Origin: Allohahella sp002354735
Lineage (GTDB): Bacteria; Pseudomonadota; Gammaproteobacteria; Pseudomonadales; Oleiphilaceae
NCBI RefSeq assembly: GCF_047946665.1
Contig: NZ_CP172312.1
Coordinates: forward strand, 1,116,001-1,180,000
Reading direction: 5' to 3'
Length of the DNA: 64,000 bases
Made by a program: the position numbers and the translations under genes. Shown here piece by piece: positions 8,742 to 16,328 of the stretch (within the stretch, counting starts at the first letter, position 1; each line of letters opens with the position of its first letter). The notes under the pieces were generated by a model. That model saw nothing but the letters and a program-made list of their open reading frames with translations, had not been told where the DNA came from and searched no databases.

Positions 8742-9224
8742 TTAGTCGCTGTCAGATTCATCAGGAAAATAGCGCTGAAGCTTGGTCGGAATCGTCGCAA
8801 ACCACCTGGCTTCCAGCGCTTCGAATTCTCCTTCATCGAGTTCACCGTCCTGCTCGTCGACTTCCGAAAAAATAAACTCACCGGTAGTTCGGGAAATATA
8901 GTAGTCGACGCCATGCTCATGCCAGAGCCTCCCCCAGAAGCATAGGATGTCGCTGCGTCCCAGCACATGCAGAACCGGCAGCCATTCGTCGCCGAAGGGC
9001 TTCACGATGACGAGATCACCTCTGCGACGAATGCCTTCGCATGCAAGGGTGCCGTGCACAGGATCGAACCTTGGGAAAAAGTCGCCAGGTTCAGTCGTTA
9101 CATTGGCAGCCTTTAGCAAAGCCATGACATCTTCGGCTGGTGTTTCGTCCGTGAAGTGGCTGAACGCACTTTTCATCGCTTTTTCTCCCGTTTGGAAGAC
9201 GAGTGTTCCGGTGAGCTCGGGCAT
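8742..9224 (-). CDS. Small acidic protein, unknown; possible orphan immunity protein
   Basis: A 160-aa protein starting MPELTGTLVFQTGEK and ending in an acidic tail (PDESDSD). The ATG at 9224 follows a purine-rich stretch (AAAGAGAAACC). A TTG start at 9260 would add 12 residues. A YYISRTTGEFIF segment is distinctive, but no family was recognised. Its acidity, its size and its position beside the toxin array resemble orphan immunity proteins; that is inference only. It converges on the immunity gene ending at 8725, and the fragment of an Ig-like gene lies upstream of it. Confidence 0.6.
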   Translation of the reverse strand: MPELTGTLVFQTGEKAMKSAFSHFTDETPAEDVMALLKAANVTTEPGDFFPRFDPVHGTLACEGIRRRGDLVIVKPFGDEWLPVLHVLGRSDILCFWGRLWHEHGVDYYISRTTGEFIFSEVDEQDGELDEGEFEALEARWFATIPTKLQRYFPDESDSD

Positions 9225-9301
9225 ATTGGTTTCTCTTTCGATAGGAATTCCTCTCGCCAAGCGTAGTCGATCCCGAGTGATTCGGCTGGTGTAGATAGTG
9301 A

Positions 9302-9487
9302 GAAAGCGTCAGTGTAGTCGACGCCAACAGCGTTGCGCGTGCGCTGCTCAAGATCGAACCCGAAGCAAACGCGACCCTGGTAGAACCCAACACGCCAATA
9401 GAACTGCACTTCAACAAGGCGATCGATCCAGCGCTGCTGCAGCTTGTAGTGCGCGAGACCCTGCACGGCCAGACCTTCCAGAAGATG
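9302..9487 (+). pseudogene. Remnant of a bacterial Ig-like (SbsA-type) domain gene
   Basis: In the 339-bp gap between the 8742 gene and vapB, the plus-strand frame at 9302 encodes about 60 residues, including EPNTPIELHFNKAIDPALL. This is the typical NTPIxLxFxxxIDP core of SbsA/Big_5-like Ig domains. The frame has a stop just upstream (9299-9301), no start codon context, and runs into unrelated low-complexity sequence after 9487. It is best read as a broken piece of a large Ig-domain protein, possibly the toxin family of this island. No matching segment occurs in the toxin gene visible here. Confidence 0.55.
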
Positions 9488-9501
9488 TGTACACACACGT
9501 G

Positions 9502-9530
9502 TTTACACATGTGCAAGATCAAACTAAAAT
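9502..9530 (+). promoter_or_regulatory. Putative vapBC promoter with nearby palindromes
   Basis: TTTACA (9502-9507) and TAAAAT (9525-9530) are separated by 17 bases, a good sigma70 match. Small palindromes surround it: TGTGTACACA (9486-9495), CACATGTG (9506-9513) and ATGTACAT (9538-9545). They are likely sites for VapB autoregulation. Confidence 0.55.
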
Positions 9531-9563
9531 ACACACCATGTACATCCTTGGGAGTGGCCATCT

Positions 9564-9797
9564 GTGATCACACGCATATTCAAAAATGGAAACTCTCAAG
9601 CCGTCAGAATTCCGGCTGCTCTAGCCTACGAACAGACAGACATCGAGCTTGAAATAGTCAGAATCGGGGAAGAAATACGGATTCGACCGGCACGCCGCCC
9701 CTTGGCAGGCGTCCTTAACAAATTCGCCAGCTTTGGCCAGGATTTCATGGCTGACGGGCGAGGCGCTCAGGGCCAAAAGGAAAGGGACGCGCTTTGA
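9564..9797 (+). CDS. vapB: VapB-type antitoxin (AbrB/MazE-like fold)
   Basis: A 77-aa protein whose N-terminus (ITRIFKNGNSQAVRIPAAL) is the swapped-hairpin DNA-binding motif of VapB antitoxins. The C-terminal part should wrap the toxin. It starts at GTG, with GGGAG (9550-9554) 9 bases upstream. Its stop overlaps the toxin start by 4 bases (9794-9797), giving coupled translation. It is expected to neutralise VapC and repress its own promoter through the palindromes just upstream. Confidence 0.85.
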   Translation: MITRIFKNGNSQAVRIPAALAYEQTDIELEIVRIGEEIRIRPARRPLAGVLNKFASFGQDFMADGRGAQGQKERDAL

Positions 9798-10192
9798 AGT
9801 ACATGCTTGACACAAACATGTGCATCTATCTGACAAAGGCCCAGCCAGCTGAAGTCGCACAACGTTTTGCTCAATGCTATGTAGGTGATGTCGTGATATC
9901 GGCCGTGACATACGCAGAGCTGGAATACGGGGTGGCGGCGTCACAAAATCCGGTCCGGGAACAAGCCAGCCTCAAGAGTCTGATAGAGGATATACCGGTG
10001 GTTCCATTCGATCTGGCAGCAGGCCTGGCCTACGGGCCAATCAGAATGGCGACACGGAAGAACAAGCAAGATCATCTGGATAAGTTGATTGCAGCCCATG
10101 CCGTTTCCCTGGGGCTCATTGTCGTGACCAATAACACCAAGGATTTCGTGAAGTATCCGGGTGTGGTGTTGGAGAACTGGCTGTTGAGCTAG
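9794..10192 (+). CDS. vapC: VapC-type PIN-domain ribonuclease toxin
   Basis: A 132-aa PIN-domain protein. The acidic metal ligands expected for an active nuclease are present: D6 (MLDTN), E42 (AELEYG), D96 (HLDKLIAAHA) and D117 (TNNTKDF). VapC toxins are Mg-dependent RNases that often cut initiator tRNA or rRNA; the target here is unknown. It starts at TTG overlapping the end of vapB, with a purine-rich AAAGGAAAGGGA just before it. The length is normal for the family. Confidence 0.88.
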   Translation: MKYMLDTNMCIYLTKAQPAEVAQRFAQCYVGDVVISAVTYAELEYGVAASQNPVREQASLKSLIEDIPVVPFDLAAGLAYGPIRMATRKNKQDHLDKLIAAHAVSLGLIVVTNNTKDFVKYPGVVLENWLLS

Positions 10193-10204
10193 GAGGAAAG
10201 GCAA

Positions 10205-10948
10205 GTGAAAACATTGGTCTTCCAATCCTTCCGCACCACCGAAGTGCCAGAGTGGATGAACACCTGCATGGGTTCGGTTCGCTCATGGGCTCAATCGAGA
10301 TCCTATAGCTATGAATTCATGGACGATCAATTCTTCGATCATGCTCCGCAATGGTATCGTGAAGCGACTAACGACCAGCGCCATCTGATTGCTGATCTTG
10401 CACGTCTGGAAATTGCGCATAAACGCCTGAGGGAGGGTTTCGAGCGTTTCATCTGGATCGATGCAGACGTGTTTATATCAACGCCCGCCGCGTTTCTGAC
10501 GCAGTTCCCGAACAGCTTCCTGTTCTGTAGAGAACTGTGGGTCGAGCAGAAATTTGGGGCGCTGGTGTATTCGGAGAGGGTCAATAACGCCGTCTCGGTT
10601 TTCGAGAAGGACAATCCGTTCCTGGATTTCTACCGCTATGCCTGTCAGCAGATTGTCCGGGCGAAGAAGGGGCCATTTCGGCATACGGATGTCGGCACCC
10701 ATTTCCTGACATCGACTTGTCAACAGCTGAACGTTCCGCTGATCCAGGACCTGGCCCTGCTGAGTCCAGTGCTGATTGCTGCTTATTCGGATGGTTATGA
10801 AGAAACGCTCGGGCAGTTCATAAACCGTTTCGGGCATCCTATCCACGCGGTAAACCTGACCTTTACTTTTCGAAACAGGCTGGTGAATGGGCGCACTTTT
10901 TCTGATGATGATTTTGAACAAGTGATACGCCGCCTTTCTGTCCGATAG
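10205..10948 (+). CDS. GT-A-like glycosyltransferase
   Basis: A 247-aa protein with IWIDADVFIS (a DxD-type motif near residue 88) following a helical segment, as in GT-A nucleotide-sugar transferases. The substrate cannot be predicted. It starts at GTG with a strong AGGAGGA (10191-10197) just upstream, 12 bases after the vapC stop. Its last two codons (CGA TAG) lie inside the left copy of the 65-bp direct repeat. No membrane segment is seen. It may act with the UGT at 12714 and the 97-aa protein, but only proximity suggests this. Confidence 0.6.
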   Translation: MKTLVFQSFRTTEVPEWMNTCMGSVRSWAQSRSYSYEFMDDQFFDHAPQWYREATNDQRHLIADLARLEIAHKRLREGFERFIWIDADVFISTPAAFLTQFPNSFLFCRELWVEQKFGALVYSERVNNAVSVFEKDNPFLDFYRYACQQIVRAKKGPFRHTDVGTHFLTSTCQQLNVPLIQDLALLSPVLIAAYSDGYEETLGQFINRFGHPIHAVNLTFTFRNRLVNGRTFSDDDFEQVIRRLSVR

Positions 10949-11007
10949 ATTGGCGGCGCCGAGTGCGATGCCTTAGGCGACGAAAGATCGCTTGGCTTTG
11001 TCGACCG
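10943..11007. repeat. 65-bp perfect direct repeat, left copy
   Basis: Identical to 12262-12326 (offset 1319). It covers the last codons of the glycosyltransferase gene, a short spacer and, on the minus strand, a duplicate of the last dozen codons of the 97-aa gene. Weaker similarity extends about 20 bases further upstream. The two copies bracket the ATPase gene. Confidence 0.95.
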
Positions 11008-11027
11008 GTTTTGTACGCTGAAGTATT

Positions 11028-11044
11028 AGCCGGACTATCCGGCT
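11028..11044. other. Perfect hairpin upstream of the ATPase gene
   Basis: AGCCGGA-CTA-TCCGGCT forms a 7-bp stem with a 3-base loop. There is no run of T behind it. It could be an operator or a weak terminator after the glycosyltransferase gene. Confidence 0.4.
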
Positions 11045-11112
11045 TTAATCCCGTTTGGTTTGCATATAAACTGAAAAGGATAAAGGCGAGGTATAATCAG
11101 AAAGGGATCGAC

Positions 11113-12267
11113 ATGTCTTCACTATATTTGCATTTTCCAAGAGCCGAACTGGCAAAAGCAATCGCTGATGATGTCATGTTGAGAAACCCGTGGACCTTCA
11201 ACGCAAACGGAGTGTTCTTATCCGCACCGCGAAGGACCGGGAAAACTACATTTTTGCGACAAGACTTGGCGCCCCTTCTAAGCAACGAAGCCTTCGTAAT
11301 CTATACCGACCTCTGGGCAGACCCCTCACGAGATCCTACAGTGGTGGTCAAGGAGGCCGTTCGACAGAGCCATATGGCCGCAAATTCATTTGCCCGCGGT
11401 GCGATCACAAAAGCTGAACTGAATCTGGCGGGCTTTGCAAAGGTCACGCTAGAGGACCCATGGACAGATGAACAGCAGCTGCCAATTGCACTTAACAGCA
11501 TACAGGCACAAGTGCAGATGCCTTTGGTGCTTATCATCGATGAAGCTCAGCATGCGTTGGCCCATCCGGACGGCATGGGCTTGATGCTTTCCCTGAAATC
11601 GGCCAGAGACCAGATCAACACGCTTGGCGAGGCCAATCTCCGTATCGTCATGTCGGGCTCCGACAGAGACAAACTTATGCGGTTGGTTCACGAAGCGGCG
11701 TCGCCGTTCTACGGCTGTTCGGTAGCTACTCTACCGCCGCTCGGGAGGCCTTATCTTGAGCACATCGCCGAGCGCATCAAGGCCTCGACTAATATAGATT
11801 TTGTCGACATCAATGCATTGGAGAAGACATTCGAGCTGGTTGGCCACCAGCCGGAAACTCTGGCCGGAATTATAGGTATGGCCGCCAACCCTCTGATCGA
11901 TCAGCGGCAAAGCTTCAGTGCAAGGCTCATTACCGCGGGTCGTGAGCATCGGCAGAACCGTATCGCGAGTTACCGTGACAAACTGGACGCCTTGCCAGCG
12001 CTGGATAGAGCGATCATGGAGCGAATTGGATCCATGGACGGCGGGTTTGCTGTCGGCGGCAAGGAATCATTGGCCGTTTACAGCAAAGCTACCGGGGAAC
12101 CTGTGACTGCGCAACGCGTCCAGAAGGCACTGCATAGACTCCGAGAACATAGTCCGCCGCTGCTTTGGAAGTCTGCTGCAGCAGAGTATGCAATAGAGGA
12201 TGCTGGCATGAGAGACTGGATTCGAGACGGCCAGGACGACGTGAAAGGCGGCGGTTTTATTCGATAG
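11113..12267 (+). CDS. AAA-type P-loop ATPase on a repeat-bounded insert
   Basis: A 384-aa protein with Walker A APRRTGKT (residues 38-45), Walker B LVLIIDE (138-144) and a sensor-like IVMSGSD near 180. The C-terminal half resembles a winged-helix region. This layout fits single-protein STAND/AAA ATPases of unknown role and some transposition-type ATPases. The ATG at 11113 follows AAAGGGA, and a TATAAT occurs at 11092-11097. The frame extends upstream to 10963, but that stretch is repeat sequence. The stop codon is supplied by the right 65-bp repeat. No transposase or integrase neighbours it. Function unknown. Confidence 0.7.
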   Translation: MSSLYLHFPRAELAKAIADDVMLRNPWTFNANGVFLSAPRRTGKTTFLRQDLAPLLSNEAFVIYTDLWADPSRDPTVVVKEAVRQSHMAANSFARGAITKAELNLAGFAKVTLEDPWTDEQQLPIALNSIQAQVQMPLVLIIDEAQHALAHPDGMGLMLSLKSARDQINTLGEANLRIVMSGSDRDKLMRLVHEAASPFYGCSVATLPPLGRPYLEHIAERIKASTNIDFVDINALEKTFELVGHQPETLAGIIGMAANPLIDQRQSFSARLITAGREHRQNRIASYRDKLDALPALDRAIMERIGSMDGGFAVGGKESLAVYSKATGEPVTAQRVQKALHRLREHSPPLLWKSAAAEYAIEDAGMRDWIRDGQDDVKGGGFIR

Positions 12268-12326
12268 ATTGGCGGCGCCGAGTGCGATGCCTTAGGCGAC
12301 GAAAGATCGCTTGGCTTTGTCGACCG
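12262..12326. repeat. 65-bp perfect direct repeat, right copy
   Basis: Identical to 10943-11007. It supplies the final CGATAG of the ATPase gene and contains the 3' end of the minus-strand 97-aa gene (codons for SAVDKAKRSFVA, in part). Confidence 0.95.
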
Positions 12327-12585
12327 CTGAGAGCAGGTGTGCAGAGAACGCTTCAGCTACCAGTGACTCGAACTGGAACTTGCAGTCGAAGAAGTCATTC
12401 TCTGAAGCCATCAGTGAACACGACTGGTTTTTGTCCACTATGGCGACGAATTCGTAGGTGCTGTGGCTGATGTGCAGTGCTGAGGCTGAACCGTTGACGT
12501 CCTGGTCGAAAGCAGTGTCCTGGGCAACGATGGCGCCAGGTAACGTGTTCTGAATGATATTCTGAATTACGTTCAATGCCATCAT
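12292..12585 (-). CDS. 97-aa protein of unknown function
   Basis: The N-terminus MMALNVIQNIIQNT is helical, followed by a probably beta-rich middle with two cysteines. No signal peptide or known family was recognised. GAGGG about 9 bases upstream of the tandem ATGs supports the start. Its 3' end lies within the 65-bp repeat, so a copy of its terminal codons also sits at 10943-11007. The gene lies between two glycosyltransferase genes, so a modified peptide or carrier is possible, but this is speculation. Confidence 0.5.
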   Translation of the reverse strand: MMALNVIQNIIQNTLPGAIVAQDTAFDQDVNGSASALHISHSTYEFVAIVDKNQSCSLMASENDFFDCKFQFESLVAEAFSAHLLSAVDKAKRSFVA

Positions 12586-12713
12586 CGCTTTTGCCCTCGG
12601 AGAGAAGTGAAATCAGTGAGCTTATTAAAGCAACTGCCCATTATTTGCACAACGAAGCGACACCTGATTTCACATTCTATTACAATTGTCGCCCGCCCCG
12701 CCGTCCACTAGCC

Positions 12714-13916
12714 TCACGCGCGGCTGTCAAGATTTCGGTCGCAGGCATCAGCAACGAGTTCGATCGCGTTAATCATACTGATACTCTCATTCTTTTCTGC
12801 GAAGGCGCTTACGTTGGCGCTGTATGTCGTGTTGTCGACGAACGCCTGGACGATCTTTTCGGTCTCGGCCTTTGCTCGCTCCTGTGCGATCCAGGTCCCC
12901 AGATGTGCCTGATGAATCTGCATGGCATTGTTCTTCTGCTCGAGGTGGGTCGGCAAAACCAACAGTGGCAGGCCGGAGAGCAGGCTCGATGAGGCTACAC
13001 CTACGCCACCGTGGCTGACGACTGCATCCGCAGTATTCATCACGTCCGTGAGCTCGAATGGCTTGTCGCTGACTTTGAAGTTTGTTGATTGTCGACCCTG
13101 GAGCGCTGCGGGCAGCTTCCCGGGATAGTAGACGCGAACGTTGGCTTGGGAGTGGGCGAGTATGTGCAGCGCAGTGTCCACATGCGGGCGCCCTGGTTTG
13201 AGGTAGGCAAAAATCTTCTTGCCCGGCGCGTTGCCCCAGTCGCAGGTCTGGAAGCTCGATGATGCTCGTGGAGGTCCCGTGTAGGTGGCGTTTTTACGAA
13301 CGTCGCCATACATGTCGAACAGGGGAAGATCGGCCAGAAATGTCTCCGCGCCCCTGAAAAGATCCCCAACGAAACGAACTGGCGGTAGGGCTTGTTGCCG
13401 TGCGACCGTATTGATGTTGCCCACGACAAACTGTTCAGCCTGATCGACTGCCTCAGGTTTTACTGGGACCCAGGGACACAGGTCAACGCCCGACACGCCT
13501 GGCGTCGGGGATGAGAAACTGCTGGAAAAGATGATCTTCGCTACGTGGGAATCGCCGGCGGCAAGCATGGCGGTTGGCGCGAAATCGAAGACCATCAGAT
13601 CCGGCTGTAGAAGATCGAGCAGTGCTCTCCAGGCCTTCACCAGCGCCATCAAACCATCAACTTCGCCATAGCCCTTGTAGGCCAGGATATCAGCCATTGT
13701 CTTGGTCAGTCGCGGAGAGCTCGGGCGGTGTATCCAAACAGGCGCCTGATAGATCCTCACCGCAGATTCCCGGAAGAACATTTCGGCGCGCGACAGATCC
13801 TTGACGATGAGGCTTACCTGATGTCCGCGCGTCGTCAATGCCGAGGCCAGTTCAGCTAAACGGTGCAGATGCCCGAGATCATCTCCCAATTCCCATATAC
13901 CCAGAATATGCGACAT
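12714..13916 (-). CDS. UGT/MGT-type glycosyltransferase (GT-B fold)
   Basis: A 400-aa protein with the layout of GT1-family UDP-glycosyltransferases. The N-terminal acceptor half begins MSHILGIWELGDDLGH. The C-terminal donor half has VSHGGVGVASSSLLSGLPLLV followed by PTHLEQKNNA, which matches the donor-binding signature and the downstream E/DQ residues. Such enzymes transfer sugars to small lipophilic acceptors; the acceptor here is unknown. The ATG at 13916 is chosen over TTG 13925, although GGAG is only 3 bases away. The length is normal. Confidence 0.75.
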   Translation of the reverse strand: MSHILGIWELGDDLGHLHRLAELASALTTRGHQVSLIVKDLSRAEMFFRESAVRIYQAPVWIHRPSSPRLTKTMADILAYKGYGEVDGLMALVKAWRALLDLLQPDLMVFDFAPTAMLAAGDSHVAKIIFSSSFSSPTPGVSGVDLCPWVPVKPEAVDQAEQFVVGNINTVARQQALPPVRFVGDLFRGAETFLADLPLFDMYGDVRKNATYTGPPRASSSFQTCDWGNAPGKKIFAYLKPGRPHVDTALHILAHSQANVRVYYPGKLPAALQGRQSTNFKVSDKPFELTDVMNTADAVVSHGGVGVASSSLLSGLPLLVLPTHLEQKNNAMQIHQAHLGTWIAQERAKAETEKIVQAFVDNTTYSANVSAFAEKNESISMINAIELVADACDRNLDSRA

Positions 13917-14036
13917 AAGCTCCAAAGAATTTGATGAGTGACTGTGGAGAAACGAAGGTGCTCCAAAGGCAGTATAGCGGCTGAGCGCTGGTAGCCAGAG
14001 CGATGTCCTGACCTCAGGGATTTGCCAGGCGCAACC

Positions 14037-14510
14037 TTACTTCTGTAACCGCGGGTCGTACCGAAACTTGGAAATTTCGCCAATCTGAATGAAGCGAAAG
14101 TCACTGTGTGTTGGATTCAGAAGGAAATTATACTCTTCACCCACGCAGGCGCTGGGGACTTGAAGTACTAGCGACGACCCTTCGTGCACCCAGCGGTCAC
14201 CCACCTGTCGCACGGAAGAGGCCATTGTTGGTTCTGCCCAGTCGTCAGGTAGATCCAGAATGTCTATATGGCTCACATGCGCCTCGTTAAACGACACGCT
14301 GAGTTTGTGATAGTCGGCGAGGAGAGCTGGCCGATCAATATGGACAAGCAATTCCATGGCCGCCTGGGCAAGGCTTGTTCCGAGATAAACGACCCGAACG
14401 CCCTTGCTATTCCAGCGCCCACCGAACAAATATGCGCCTTCGCCAGAGAGCATTTGATCAGGACTACGTGCAAATTCCGGCTGTGCGATTCGCCAACCGG
14501 TCAGCATCAA
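14037..14510 (-). CDS. RES-domain toxin (NAD-degrading type)
   Basis: A 157-aa RES-domain protein: WRIAQPEF, then SGEGAYLFGGRWNSKG and VVYLGTSLAQAAMELLVH. This gives the conserved R7, R32, Y42 and E53 of the family. Characterised RES toxins (MbcT, Res) break down NAD+. Its start overlaps the end of the upstream Xre/ParS antitoxin gene by 4 bases, the usual antitoxin-first operon. The length is normal and no key residue is missing, so it is probably active unless neutralised. Confidence 0.88.
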   Translation of the reverse strand: MMLTGWRIAQPEFARSPDQMLSGEGAYLFGGRWNSKGVRVVYLGTSLAQAAMELLVHIDRPALLADYHKLSVSFNEAHVSHIDILDLPDDWAEPTMASSVRQVGDRWVHEGSSLVLQVPSACVGEEYNFLLNPTHSDFRFIQIGEISKFRYDPRLQK

Positions 14511-15037
14511 CTGAATACCCCGTGTCGAATCCGACCAATCAGGTCCTCAACCGCTCGGCCACCGAATTCGGTACTGGCATGCTCCATAGGCGACTCGCCG
14601 CCAAGGATCTCACGAGGCGTGCGCAACCATTCGATGGCTGCTTCGTCATCGCCTTGCATCATGTCCACGGTAAGATCTTTTATCCGCGCCAGTCGAACCA
14701 CCCGATCTGACTCATCGACGTTGAGCCGCTCAGCCTTCTTCAAGCGTCGCCGAAGCGTGGATAGGGGGATGAGCAAGCAGTCGGCAATGGCCGCTTGGCT
14801 ACAGCCGTAGGCAGTTTCAAGCACTTTCACCACGGTAGAGGGTAATCCTGCTCTCACACGAGCCAGCATCGCCTTGTGATCCTCGCTTTGAATGCCGAGA
14901 ACTTCCAACACGAGACGTCTTGACGAGAAAGAGCGCGGGCTTCCCGCGTCCGCGCTCAGTTCTTTCGCCTGCTTCCCGAGCTTGCGCCTCAGAGGGGCTA
15001 ATCCTCTCTTGGGAACTACTGTAAGCGAATAAACCAT
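14507..15037 (-). CDS. Xre/MbcA/ParS-family antitoxin
   Basis: A 176-aa protein with a helix-turn-helix (SQAAIADCLLIPLSTLRRRL, about residues 80-99). The C-terminal antitoxin domain ends in GGRAVEDLIGRIRHGVFS, matching the REVEDLLGRIEHGVYS-type tail of MbcA/ParS antitoxins. It blocks the RES toxin encoded next and probably represses the shared promoter. A strong AGGAGG lies 5 bases before the ATG at 15037. The N-terminal ~60 residues are basic and less conserved. Confidence 0.88.
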   Translation of the reverse strand: MVYSLTVVPKRGLAPLRRKLGKQAKELSADAGSPRSFSSRRLVLEVLGIQSEDHKAMLARVRAGLPSTVVKVLETAYGCSQAAIADCLLIPLSTLRRRLKKAERLNVDESDRVVRLARIKDLTVDMMQGDDEAAIEWLRTPREILGGESPMEHASTEFGGRAVEDLIGRIRHGVFS

Positions 15038-15065
15038 ATGAGCCTCCTGAAAAGTCTATATGGAC

Positions 15066-15094
15066 AGTATATGCTCTCCCTCCTTTTCTAGCAA
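15066..15094 (-). promoter_or_regulatory. Putative promoter of the Xre/RES operon
   Basis: On the minus strand TTGCTA (15089-15094) and TATACT (15066-15071) are 17 bases apart. TATAT repeats flanking GGACAG (15057-15072) overlap the -10 and start region and could bind the Xre antitoxin. Confidence 0.55.
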
Positions 15095-15129
15095 TTCAGT
15101 TCCTTAGCGAGTACACACGAGTATGCAGT

Positions 15130-15426
15130 TTGTGTATATGTATGCAATTTAGTGCTGTTTCTGCATATAACACGGCCGAGTTCGATCCACTTCCTTATAC
15201 GCTGCGAACGATGCTGGACAAGCGGCAGGGGCGGGTTAAGTCGGTTTTCACTGGGTCGTCTCGACACTATATAAGCCAGCTGCTGAACCAGTCCAAATCA
15301 CGTTCCTTCCGTTTCTTTGAAGTCATCGATTTTCTAGACATGGATGAAGGCTTCATCATCTTCGTACGAGACGGCTGGCAAAGGTGCATAGCCATCCCGT
15401 GGCCAAGAAGCACCTCATGTGAATAG
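15130..15426 (+). CDS. Doubtful 98-aa open frame
   Basis: The frame starts at TTG (15130) without a clear ribosome-binding site. The middle (FRFFEVIDFLDMDEGFIIF) looks protein-like but no family was recognised. It is divergent from the Xre/RES operon. A GC hairpin (15429-15444) and a second one (15484-15499) follow the stop. It may be a decayed gene or not coding at all. Confidence 0.25.
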   Translation: MCICMQFSAVSAYNTAEFDPLPYTLRTMLDKRQGRVKSVFTGSSRHYISQLLNQSKSRSFRFFEVIDFLDMDEGFIIFVRDGWQRCIAIPWPRSTSCE

Positions 15427-15679
15427 CAGGCGCGCACGCGCGCCGTGACCAGACTGGTTCCGGCGCGTGTGCCGCCGGAGACTCTGGCTGATTAGCCAGG
15501 GTCACTGATTGTTCGTCAAGTCACAGCAGCACGCTCTGGTGGCGACTGTTCAGGCCGTGAGTAGGTTTGATCAGGTTGGAATGAGCGGTGTTTATACCGT
15601 TGAGAAGCCCGGACTGCGCCTCAATTTGTTGAGCCAGCAGAGTTGACGGTTCATCTGACCGGCACCAGTACGTCGATCA
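15427..15679. other. Gene-free gap with two hairpins
   Basis: Nothing coding was recognised. GGCGCG-CACG-CGCGCC (15429-15444) and CTGGCT-GATT-AGCCAG (15484-15499) are perfect short hairpins without T-runs. With the doubtful 98-aa frame included, the gene-poor stretch is 15038-15679. Confidence 0.4.
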
Positions 15680-16081
15680 TCAGTGGACCCAGTTGACCAA
15701 GCGAATCCCCGGCACGTATTCGAATTGCTTCATGTTGTTCGTGACGACTACCAAGCCTTGTGACCGGGCGTGTCCAGCAATCATTTCGTCATACGGGCCA
15801 ATGGGTCGGCCTATTTTCTTCAATTCGGCCCGGAGCTGTCCCGTATGAACGGCGGCGTCATTATCGTACTGCAGAACCTCGACACGGGCTGCGAAGCCTT
15901 CAATGTCCCGCAGGTTTCGATCCACGGCGGCGGATGCCTCCGCGCCATATATGAGCTCCATGAGTGATATCGCTGAAATACACATTTGGCCATCGTGTGC
16001 CTTAAATGCTTCGCGTACTTCACTCGGCTTGTTCTTGATGGTGTAGATGGCGATGTTGGTGTCGAGCATGTACTTCAACAT
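15680..16081 (-). CDS. vapC: VapC-type PIN-domain toxin with an altered fourth acidic site
   Basis: A 133-aa PIN-domain protein with D7 (MLDTN), E42 (MELIYG) and D98 (GPYDEMIAGHA). The usual TNNxxE/D acid is replaced: TNNMKQF carries Q119. E121 nearby might compensate, or activity may be reduced. The start codon overlaps the vapB stop by one base (TAATG), so translation is coupled. It is only distantly similar to the VapC at 9794, so the two pairs are not a recent duplication. Confidence 0.82.
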   Translation of the reverse strand: MLKYMLDTNIAIYTIKNKPSEVREAFKAHDGQMCISAISLMELIYGAEASAAVDRNLRDIEGFAARVEVLQYDNDAAVHTGQLRAELKKIGRPIGPYDEMIAGHARSQGLVVVTNNMKQFEYVPGIRLVNWVH

Positions 16082-16311
16082 TAAAACGTTTCACGCTCTT
16101 GATGAGGGGGTTGATCGCGGCTCGTCATAAAATCATCAGAGACACCCTCACCGTCGAACCAGGTATCCCAGGATTCTCCAGCTGGGGTGATGATGCGGGC
16201 TCGTCCTAGAACGACAATATCCACTTGTTTTACGGTATCAGGGTAAGCTACGGGTTTTGGAAGCCGTAACGCCTGGCTTTTATTACTCTTAAAAAGATTT
16301 GCTCGTTCCAT
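16081..16311 (-). CDS. vapB: VapB-type antitoxin
   Basis: About 76 aa, starting MERANLFKSNKSQALRLPKP, the classic VapB swapped-hairpin DNA-binding N-terminus. The acidic tail would bind VapC. An in-frame ATG at 16335 would add 8 residues, but it lies only about a dozen bases after the predicted transcription start, so 16311 is preferred. The gene is antitoxin-first with vapC and has a strong inverted-repeat operator upstream. Confidence 0.82.
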   Translation of the reverse strand: MERANLFKSNKSQALRLPKPVAYPDTVKQVDIVVLGRARIITPAGESWDTWFDGEGVSDDFMTSRDQPPHQERETF

Positions 16312-16328
16312 AAATGTATTGCACTCTT

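Noticed and set aside
10963..11112. Longer start for the ATPase gene
   Set aside because: The extension is the direct repeat plus a hairpin region; the ATG at 11113 has a ribosome-binding site.
10943..12326. 65-bp repeats as integron attC sites
   Set aside because: No RYYYAAC/GTTRRRY core pair or attC-like inverted arms were found, and no integrase is present in the window.
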